52,350 nt of DNA. Source: DATKZH01 sp964475955 (GTDB lineage Bacteria; Planctomycetota; Planctomycetia; Pirellulales; Thermoguttaceae). Position 1 is the stretch's first letter. The number at the start of each line of letters is the position of its first letter. Under the pieces are notes generated by a model. That model did not search any database and was not told where the DNA came from. It saw nothing but the letters and a program-made list of their open reading frames with translations. The stretch lies in NCBI GenBank assembly GCA_964475955.1, contig CAYYZY010000032.1, positions 1 to 52,350 on the forward strand. The letters are read 5' to 3'. Below are positions 44,091-52,350 of the stretch, piece by piece. A program made the translations under genes and the position numbers.

Positions 44091-44130
44091 CCTACAGCTT
44101 GTGTAAGCGAACCGCGCACGGTCGTTTAGC
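44091..44130. repeat. Copy 2 of the 40-bp dispersed repeat
   Basis: Matches 32311-32350 at 34 of 40 bases, including TGTAAGCGAACCGCGCACGG. It joins the end of the palindromic block above. Confidence 0.7.
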
Positions 44131-44471
44131 GGCGTCGCGCTTTCGGCCCGACGGAATCCCGTTTGGCGCTTGAACGATTGGCAGCAAGACCGCCGCGGCG
44201 GAAGAGACGGGGTGCAACGAGACCGCCGCGGCCCCCCGATGAACGTCGAAACGACAAACGTGAGGTTACCGCGAACCGGGCCGAAGATCAACATTCGCCC
44301 CCCCCCGGAAGCAGGGGCGAGAGAAGTCGGCGCGGCGGCCGTCCCCCCGTCAGGCTGGAGCGGGCCTGGGTCGACGCCTATAATCGTGAAAGCCATCGGC
44401 ACCCACCGTGGAGTGTCAACGTCAGTAGACCACCAGGGCGGACGTGCGGGAGCCCCCGTCGAAGGAATCCC

Positions 44472-46865
<2,394 letters not shown>

Positions 46866-46977
46866 TGCAAGCGGGGCGGCCGTGCCTCAGCCAAGGTCTT
46901 CACGTCCCATTGCCGCCCGGCGCGGCCCTCGGCCGCGCACGCGCCGGGCGGGTAACGCGAGAGTGGAGGGCAACAGC

Positions 46978-47313
46978 ATGTCCGCTCAAGAGTGGTTGCG
47001 ACGCTACGTGGAACTGCGCCGGCACGACGCCGAAGCCGAGAAAACCGAATCGCCCGGCTCCTCCGCCGCAGACGACGAGCCTCCCGAGCACGTCGCCGCC
47101 ATCCGGCGATTCCTGGAGAAGCACCACAAGAGGCTGGGGGCGCACGAACGGGCCGACGAAATCAACGGCATCAAGGCCGCCTGCCGGCTGGTCGGGGAGA
47201 ACCGCGACTTCGCGTCGCCGGTTCTCGCGTACGAGTCCGAGGCGTGGTGCTACCTCATCGACGAGTCGGACCCGGCCGGCTACTACCGGATCCCCAAATC
47301 GGCCGAGCTGTGA
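46978..47313 (+). CDS. Small conserved-looking soluble protein (111 residues)
   Basis: Starts at ATG 46978 with GGAGGG 9 bases upstream. Charged N-terminal helix MSAQEWLRRYVELRRHDAE, a short disordered part, then EHVAAIRRFLEKHHKRLGAHERADEINGIKAACRLVGENRD and a beta-like end AYESEAWCYLIDESDPAGYY. No family recognised. It follows the helicase on the same strand, and its last 31 bases overlap the 3' end of the convergent glycoside hydrolase gene. Codon usage and the ribosome binding site argue that it is real. Confidence 0.65.
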   Translation: MSAQEWLRRYVELRRHDAEAEKTESPGSSAADDEPPEHVAAIRRFLEKHHKRLGAHERADEINGIKAACRLVGENRDFASPVLAYESEAWCYLIDESDPAGYYRIPKSAEL

Positions 47314-50300
47314 GCGGCGGCCGACGGATCGGCCCGACGGGCGGCGCGCCCCGAGCTGCGACCGACGGCCTCGATCGCCCCGTCGGCCCCGACGATCCGG
47401 GCCGCGGCGCTGCGAACCACGGGCGGGGTGTCGAGCGTCAGGCGGCCTTTCTCGGCGCTCGCTTGGCCTTCGAGCACGACGTCGTTCGTGATCGTGTCGC
47501 GCCACGTGACCGAATAGCGTCCCTCGCGCACGTTCTTCAGCGTCAGCCGGCCTTCAGGCTGCGGCTCGGGCTCCCTCCCTTCCCGCGCGCAGAGCCAAAT
47601 GAACTGCGGATTGCGCGCCCAGAGGAGAATGTAGTCGTGGGTCTGGAGTCCCTGGATTTCGAGGTCCGGGCCCTTGCGCAGCCGATAGTGGGCCAATTCG
47701 TACGCGGTCCAGAATGCGCCCGAACCGGCGTTGCCGATGCGTATGCGGTGACTCCCCGCGGCAATCGGCACGTCGAAGGACTTCCAGTAAGCCCAGGCTG
47801 ATTCGGTATCCAGGGGCAGAGACCGCTCGAGTGAGTTCGTCCCGTCGACGTCGACTTCCAGAAGCGGATCGCCCGTGGCCGACCGTTCGGGGACGTGAAC
47901 GACCAGCTTGCCGTCGACGGGAAACTCGACGGCCAGCGTGTGCGCCTCGTCCGCGTGCAACGTGGCTCGAAGGCTCTCCTGCGGGTTGACGCGTCCTTCG
48001 GCGTCGACGTGGAACACGTGCGGCGGCTGGGGCGGGCAGAGGGTGTACGCGTAGTTGCGGGGCCACCCTTCGAAGAACGCGCTCGCGTAGTACGGCTCGC
48101 CGGGTCCCTCGCGATACACCAGCCGCTCCACTTCCACCGGTTTCCACTCCCGTTTGCAGAAGGGGACGTCCTTGACGACGGCCGCGACGGGCTTCCAGTA
48201 GCCGTACATGTTTTGGGCGTCGATCCAGTTGCCCCAGCCCCAGGGGAGGGCCGTGCCGGCGCTGCCGTTCACCACGGCGCCCCAGAGCCCGTTGTGTACG
48301 ATGACGCCGTCCGGGTCTTCGCCCACCCAGCCGCCGTGGTGCCCCACCCCGCATTCGGTGAGCAGGAACGGCTTCCGGTAAAGCGCGGTCATTCTGCGCG
48401 ACGCCCAGGCCGCGGTCTGCCCCATGTCGCGGCGCGAGTACGTGTTGGTCGAGACGACCTCCATCTCGGCGAGTCCGTCCACCTCCGGGTAGCCGTCCAG
48501 GTTGCCGAAGTTCGTGTGGATGACGTGGTCGACCGGGTCGATCTCGCGAAGGTACCGGGCCATCCGCCGATGCCAGGCCGCCGCGTTGGCCGCGTCGAAG
48601 TCGTTGCAGGCGCTGACCTCGTTCCAGAATTGCCAGGAAAACACGGCCGTCGAATAGGACCACCGGGCGACCACGTAGCGGAGCCGTCGACGGAAGAACT
48701 CCTCGGCCCTTTCGTTGACGAAGTAGTCTTTCGGCGAAGCCACCGGGCCGCCCGTCGCGGCGCTGTAAGTGAATCGGCCCCACGTCTTGTTCCGGCGCAG
48801 GTTCTGCTGCGTCTCCAGGCAGCACATCAGGCGGATATCGAGGCGCTCGGCCAGCTCGACCAGGCGATCGAGGCGCCAGGCGTCGGGCTGTTTGTACAAT
48901 CCGAGCCCCTGGTCCGGGCGCCCGCTCACCACGCTCTCCAGGTCGGTGGAGCCGTAGCACCACCACGAGCGCACGAAGTTGCCGCCCGCCTCGGCAAGGC
49001 GGGTGTACCACCGCTCGCCGCCCGCTATTCCGCCGCTGCCGAGCAGGGCGACGTTTTCGCCCATCGCGAACAACGGGGTACCGTCGTCGAATTGCAGGTA
49101 GTGCGGATTCTCGCGCGACACGCGCAGGTAGCCGTGGTCTTCCGGGTTCGGCACGCACGTGAAGGTTCGCGATTCGCTCTCCACCGTCCTGCCTTGATTC
49201 GTCAACCGGAGGCGATACCGGTAGCCGCCCGGCATCGTGGGGGCGAAACGGACCTTCCAGTGCGCTTCGCCGCGGGGCGTAAGCAGTTCCCGCCCGCCGA
49301 AATCGTCGCGTTGGTACTCCTGGCAGAAGAACCCCGGCACGAGACGGGTGGTGCCGTCCGGCGCGCGAAACTCCGCGTCGAGCCGAACCTGCGTCGGATC
49401 GAAGGGGTTGTCCCAGGTGCCGGAGAGTTGCAGACGTACTTCGAACTTCCGGTACTGCGGTATCTCCGCCGCGTTGGCGACCACGTCCGCGATGCCCGGT
49501 TCGCCCGTCGAGACGAGAGGTACCTCCTGAAACCGATGCTCGGTTGGGTCGTCGGGGGTGAGCACGAACTCCAGTTGTCCGACCTGCCCCGCCTCGACCG
49601 TGCCCCCCGCCATCACGCGCGGATAGATCTGGTAGGAGCTGCCGCCGGAGGCGCGTATGTCTTGAACCGTGCAGAGAGTCGGGGTCTTGAAGGCCAGCGT
49701 CAGTCGATCGCCGTCGCCTCCGCCGAGCACCACGGTTCGCGCCGCGCCGCTCACGAAATGACGGTCCTCCGGCGCATGGGGTGGGAATACACCTTTGGCC
49801 GTAGGAAGCAGCCATACTTCCTTGCCCGACCACTGGGTGACCGGCAGGTCGATGAACACGGGCACCTCAGCCACCTGCGCGTCGGTCATCGGCTGCACCT
49901 GGTACGTCACGCGCACGCCGTTGTCCGCCGGGCCGACCCGCTGCTCGAACCGCCATCGCGTTCCCGCGCCCTTCTCGGCTATCTCCCCTCGGAAGACAAA
50001 TTCGCCCTTTTCCCGGCGCGGATAGCCTTCGAGCCGGCGACACGTGCGCTGGCTCGCGGAGCTCCGCCAACCGGGGGCCGCGACCACGAGATTCGTCCCG
50101 GAGACCAACGGGCGATCCGCTTCCCACACGGAGATGCTCCCGTCATGCCGGAGCACGACCTTCGCGCCGCCCACCGGCATCGTGGCGAAGGGCCGGCTCC
50201 CGGCGTGCTCGGGCCCGGCGAGTGCAACGGCTGGCCCGCCACGGGCGACCAGGATCGAGCAAGACAACGCGACGCAACGAAGACCGGTTGCGATCGACGT

Positions 50301-50321
50301 GGGAATGCCGCCCGTCAACAT
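47283..50321 (-). CDS. Large exported glycoside hydrolase with DUF5060-like domain
   Basis: Predicted 1012 residues from ATG 50321. N-terminal signal-like region (ATGLRCVALSCSILVARGGPAVALA), a beta-rich domain of about 240 residues, then a DUF5060-like sandwich (about 292-395: YRKFEVRLQLSGTWDNPFDP, VRLDAEFRAPDGT, PGGYRYRLRLTNQGRTVESE). The catalytic barrel follows (405-700) with FDDGTPLFAMGENV, acid/base E568 in SWQFWNEVS and likely nucleophile E656 in PFLLTECGVGHHGG. Two C-terminal beta modules end it. Related putative glycosidases act on mannan-type or other plant and algal polysaccharides; substrate not predictable here. The last 31 bases overlap the small gene. Confidence 0.82.
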   Translation of the reverse strand: MLTGGIPTSIATGLRCVALSCSILVARGGPAVALAGPEHAGSRPFATMPVGGAKVVLRHDGSISVWEADRPLVSGTNLVVAAPGWRSSASQRTCRRLEGYPRREKGEFVFRGEIAEKGAGTRWRFEQRVGPADNGVRVTYQVQPMTDAQVAEVPVFIDLPVTQWSGKEVWLLPTAKGVFPPHAPEDRHFVSGAARTVVLGGGDGDRLTLAFKTPTLCTVQDIRASGGSSYQIYPRVMAGGTVEAGQVGQLEFVLTPDDPTEHRFQEVPLVSTGEPGIADVVANAAEIPQYRKFEVRLQLSGTWDNPFDPTQVRLDAEFRAPDGTTRLVPGFFCQEYQRDDFGGRELLTPRGEAHWKVRFAPTMPGGYRYRLRLTNQGRTVESESRTFTCVPNPEDHGYLRVSRENPHYLQFDDGTPLFAMGENVALLGSGGIAGGERWYTRLAEAGGNFVRSWWCYGSTDLESVVSGRPDQGLGLYKQPDAWRLDRLVELAERLDIRLMCCLETQQNLRRNKTWGRFTYSAATGGPVASPKDYFVNERAEEFFRRRLRYVVARWSYSTAVFSWQFWNEVSACNDFDAANAAAWHRRMARYLREIDPVDHVIHTNFGNLDGYPEVDGLAEMEVVSTNTYSRRDMGQTAAWASRRMTALYRKPFLLTECGVGHHGGWVGEDPDGVIVHNGLWGAVVNGSAGTALPWGWGNWIDAQNMYGYWKPVAAVVKDVPFCKREWKPVEVERLVYREGPGEPYYASAFFEGWPRNYAYTLCPPQPPHVFHVDAEGRVNPQESLRATLHADEAHTLAVEFPVDGKLVVHVPERSATGDPLLEVDVDGTNSLERSLPLDTESAWAYWKSFDVPIAAGSHRIRIGNAGSGAFWTAYELAHYRLRKGPDLEIQGLQTHDYILLWARNPQFIWLCAREGREPEPQPEGRLTLKNVREGRYSVTWRDTITNDVVLEGQASAEKGRLTLDTPPVVRSAAARIVGADGAIEAVGRSSGRAARRADPSAAAHSSADLGIR

Positions 50322-50828
50322 GGGCTCTCTCTCATCTTGATTTCGCGGCCCGCGGCTTCTGCATCGAATTCGCGACCCGCCGTCGCCAACCGCGCCCTCC
50401 CTTCCGGCAAGGCAGTCGCCCGGCCAACGCCGTCCGAATCGCTTTCGGCGGCGACAAGAGCCCGTTGGCGGCCGCCCCGTCGCCCGAAACGGCGTCCATT
50501 GTACCGCAGCCAGGCGGCTGCCGCTCGAGGTCAGCCCGTCGCGAGGCCCCTCAACGTGCCGGCCCATTTTCGCCGCCACGGTCCGGGATCTCCATGCTTT
50601 GTCGGCCAGCGTCTTCGGTCGTTTCGCCGTCAGTCCGGCGGAACCGCAACTGGCCGGACGCCTCAAGCCGGAGACACACGCCCCTCGCCCAATCGCGACT
50701 GCGCGACCTCGTGAACCAGAGCTTGGCGTGACTCCCAGCGGCTGCTCCCAGGTTGTCAAAACCCACGCCCTGTTTTATTCTTGCCGTGTCCCAGGCACAA
50801 GAACATGCGCAAAAAACGCGGAAGAGGC
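50322..50828. other. Intergenic region upstream of tRNA-Leu, no gene seen
   Basis: About 545 bases between the hydrolase start and the tRNA. A 13-codon ATG frame (MRKKRGRGLTEKA, 50804-50845) overlaps the tRNA promoter and is not called. Otherwise only GC-driven open frames are present. Confidence 0.4.
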
Positions 50829-50857
50829 TTGACCGAGAAAGCGTAAGTCGTTATTAA
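50829..50857 (+). promoter_or_regulatory. Near-consensus promoter for tRNA-Leu
   Basis: TTGACC (50829-50834) and TATTAA (50852-50857) with 17-base spacing. Transcription would begin at about 50864, four bases before the tRNA. The AT-rich -10 to start region stands out from the GC-rich surroundings. Confidence 0.75.
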
Positions 50858-50867
50858 AAAACAACTT

Positions 50868-50950
50868 GCCGGAGTGGCGGAATGGCAGACGCGCTGGATT
50901 CAAAATCCAGTCCCCTTCGGGGGGTGTGGGTTCGAGTCCCACCTCCGGTA
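50868..50950 (+). tRNA. tRNA-Leu (anticodon CAA)
   Basis: Acceptor GCCGGAG pairs with CTCCGGT (G1-U72 wobble) plus discriminator A. The anticodon stem CTGGA/TCCAG closes the loop TTCAAAA, giving anticodon CAA. The long variable arm TCCCCTTCGGGGGGT is class II, as expected for Leu. The T arm is GTGGGTTCGAGTCCCAC. CCA is not encoded. The 3' end is 24 bases from the stop of a convergent beta-clamp-like gene; tRNA 3' ends are common integration sites. Confidence 0.95.
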
Positions 50951-50974
50951 CTTCAAGCAGTCAAAGGGTTTAGG

Positions 50975-51499
50975 TCACGCATGAAAGACCCGGAGGTTGG
51001 GTTTCCCGCTGTCGTCGCCTTCCTGGCCGAGTTCCCTCCCGCCTTCCAGCGCAGCGGGTAAGTAGACGTCCTCGTACTGGGGGAAGCGGCCGGCCTGGGT
51101 CCGGGCGGTGATCACCTCGGTGTCTTCCAGGTCGGTGGCGCCCAGCGGGATGCTCTGCTCGCCGGCCGGCTCCTCGTCGTTGAAGGCGTGCTCGTCGAGG
51201 GCCACGTTGCGGGCCAGGATCGGCTTGCTGCTCTTGGCGGCCTTCTCGGCCAGCTTCTGCGCCTTGCGGCAGACGGGCCGGGGGAGCGTGACGGCCAGCG
51301 TGTTCCCGTTCGGCGAGGGGTCGCAGCCCGCCAGGGCGGGGTACTCGGCCGCGGGGTCCTCCTCCCATTGGGTGGCCAGCATGCGCCGGCCGTCGGTGGC
51401 GACCGCCCGCGGCTTGCCGTCGGCCGTGCGGAGCAACCGCACGCCGCCGATGGCGTGGCGGGCGGCGGCGGGGTCGGTGACCTCGTGCAGGTGGAACAT
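50975..51499 (-). CDS. Beta sliding clamp (DnaN)-like domain protein, probably truncated
   Basis: Predicted 174 residues from ATG 51499. Resembles clamp domains: AIGGVRLLRTADGKPRAVATDGRRMLATQW (compare DnaN ATDGHRLA), SSKPILARNVALDEHAF, and IPLGATDLEDTEVITARTQAGRFPQYEDVYL (compare aTNLE...G.FPdY..vlP). A complete clamp has three such domains and about 370 residues. Here about one and a half remain, and the chain ends in an unrelated tail (GGRELGQEGDDSGKPNLRVFHA). It could be a short clamp-like protein of a mobile element. It lies between the tRNA and a recombinase remnant. Confidence 0.5.
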   Translation of the reverse strand: MFHLHEVTDPAAARHAIGGVRLLRTADGKPRAVATDGRRMLATQWEEDPAAEYPALAGCDPSPNGNTLAVTLPRPVCRKAQKLAEKAAKSSKPILARNVALDEHAFNDEEPAGEQSIPLGATDLEDTEVITARTQAGRFPQYEDVYLPAALEGGRELGQEGDDSGKPNLRVFHA

Positions 51500-51574
51500 G
51501 CTTCTGGGAACTAACGTTGGTCGTGTGCAGCGCCTTACGCCGGGATGCGGAGCCGGCCGCAAGCCGCCGGCGCG

Positions 51575-51631
51575 GGTCGGCTTCCGCCGACCGGCCGCTT
51601 GCCGCCAGCTTGAGCTGGCAAAAGAGCGGCC
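51575..51631. repeat. Cluster of short perfect hairpins
   Basis: GGTCGG-CTTCCG-CCGACC (about 51575-51592). Then GGCCGCT (51593-51599) is answered by AGCGGCC (51625-51631), enclosing GCCAGCT-TG-AGCTGGC. They sit about 75 bases upstream of the clamp-like gene. Confidence 0.6.
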
Positions 51632-51721
51632 CCCCGGAGAATGGAAGCCGACTTTAGCCGGTTCCTCGCGCCAAGGGGTTTCAACCCGAATGCCCGTGCG
51701 CCCCGAAATCCGTGGGTGGCA

Positions 51722-51780
51722 GCGACGGATTTGCGGAAGGTGCTTTGCGACTGCCTTGGACGGATTCGCAAATCCGTCGC
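51722..51780. repeat. Perfect 14-bp inverted repeat with 31-base loop
   Basis: GCGACGGATTTGCG (51722-51735) is the exact complement of CGCAAATCCGTCGC (51767-51780). The loop repeats fragments of the arm (GCTTTGCGAC, GGACGGATT), suggesting a folded repeat element. No gene overlaps it. Confidence 0.75.
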
Positions 51781-52019
51781 CGTTGCGCAGCAACGAGAGG
51801 AACTGCCCCGGACTTGCTTCGCGCGTAGCATCCGGCCGAACGATGCCCGTGCATTCCACGCGGACGCTTGACCACATCCGCACCAACCGGCTACAATCCT
51901 GGGAAACGGCCATTGGAGCGGGCACAGGGGCTCAACCATGCCGACGGCAAACCGGAGAATCAAGCCCTTGGGGCTCTTCCCAGGGCTCCCCGCGCCCCGG
52001 CTCGAAGACCCCGGGGCCT

Positions 52020-52290
52020 CATTACGTCGACGAGTCCCCGGCCCAGAGCCCGATCCACCAAGCGGTCCTCGCGGCGGGCTCGACGAAACGCGTCCCGAGC
52101 CACACGTTCCGGCATTTCCTCGCCACGCACCTGCGGCCCGGTGCCTACGATACTCGCACGTTCCAACACCTCGTAGCGCGACGAGCACGTTCGCACGACG
52201 ACGAGCTCCACGCACGTTCTGAACCGCAGAGCCCGCGGCGTGCGCAGCCCCACCGATGACTTGACTTCCGAGCCCGTCGCGATACGATGA
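52020..52290 (+). pseudogene. C-terminal remnant of a tyrosine recombinase (integrase)
   Basis: One frame reads HYVDESPAQSPIHQAVLAAG then STKRVPSHTFRHFLATHLRPGAYDTRTFQHL, the HxxR part of an integron-type or phage integrase. From about 52186 another frame continues HVRTTTSSTHVLNRRARGVRSPTDDL, which is the family C-terminus. At least one frameshift lies between 52160 and 52186. The nucleophile Tyr expected before THVLN is Ser. No N-terminal half is recognisable upstream. Dead gene, marking an old mobile insertion near the tRNA. Confidence 0.8.
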
Positions 52291-52350
52291 AACAGCCTAG
52301 CTCGCCGAGCAGGGCGTGACAATCGCACAAACGCCGGCTAGAATTCGCCT

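Larger units (their letters stand above)
43802..44460. other. 670-base intergenic region rich in repeats
   Basis: Between the divergent Hint-protein gene and helicase gene. It holds the palindromic block at 44012-44068 and the 40-bp dispersed repeat at 44091-44130. The remaining sequence, about 44131-44460, shows no gene. The helicase ribosome binding site GAAGGA is at 44461-44466. Confidence 0.5.

Noticed and set aside
47895..50714. 939-codon plus-strand frame
   Set aside because: Mirror of the DUF5060-type hydrolase, whose catalytic motifs and signal peptide are clear on the minus strand.
50804..50845. 13-codon ORF MRKKRGRGLTEKA before tRNA-Leu
   Set aside because: It overlaps the tRNA promoter, has no ribosome binding site and is too short to support.

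Overview
The window is GC-rich, densely coded DNA that most resembles a planctomycete of the Pirellulales type. The organism call is an inference. It rests on a complete lipid A biosynthesis start (LpxC, LpxA) beside an OmpH/Skp chaperone, Tat-exported Gfo/Idh and ceramidase-like enzymes, an LRR protein with an 'FSLRTLLLVMV' membrane anchor, 49-residue 'LYD..GxDTFKA' surface repeats, a HEAT protein ending in a Hint domain, and many palindromic intergenic repeats.

Layout. 1-977: end of a tandem-repeat surface protein. 1277-4879: envelope cluster ompH-lpxC-lpxA-Gfo/Idh. 4925-5641: IS630-type transposase remnant. 5639-8438 (minus): comF-like, DUF502 and hemC; hemC carries an apparent one-base frameshift. 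8796-11206: aminotransferase overlapping an LptF/LptG-type permease. 11217-13752: divergent EF-hand and CpxP/Spy-like secreted proteins, the latter followed by a strong intrinsic terminator. 14200-25075: a nine-gene type II secretion/pseudopilus operon in E-F-G-H-I-J-K-L-M order. Its L protein joins PilM- and PilN-like parts and its M protein carries a GspC/PilP-like C-terminus. No GspD secretin and no prepilin peptidase is present.

25285-37054: accessory genes with mostly exported products: a HEAT-like protein, an unknown conserved protein, a Tat-exported Gfo/Idh, a SOUL-DUF4174 fusion, a truncated rubredoxin-FAD oxidoreductase, a ceramidase-like protein, a family-10-like glycosyl hydrolase, an LRR protein and a cupin. 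37499-39304: B12-binding radical SAM protein with an 11-bp-phased triple direct repeat upstream. 39725-43801 (minus): a four-gene cluster encoding a HEAT/TPR protein with a C-terminal Hint domain, a Cys-rich C_GCAxxG_C_C-type protein, an SGNH-like membrane protein and a 73-residue membrane protein. This is the best candidate for an undescribed system. 44472-47313: Ski2-like helicase and a small protein. 47283-50321: large DUF5060-type glycoside hydrolase. 50868-50950: tRNA-Leu(CAA) with a near-consensus promoter. 50975-52290: a beta-clamp-like protein and a dead tyrosine recombinase remnant.

Theme. Envelope biogenesis and export (Lpx, Lpt-type permease, T2SS) sit with a large set of exported enzymes and surface proteins. 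Over this lies a layer of decay and repeats. At least four palindromic repeat types, a heptamer array abutting two stop codons and a 40-bp dispersed repeat are visible; one repeat lengthens the GspI leader and another forms the aberrant C-terminus of the rubredoxin oxidoreductase.
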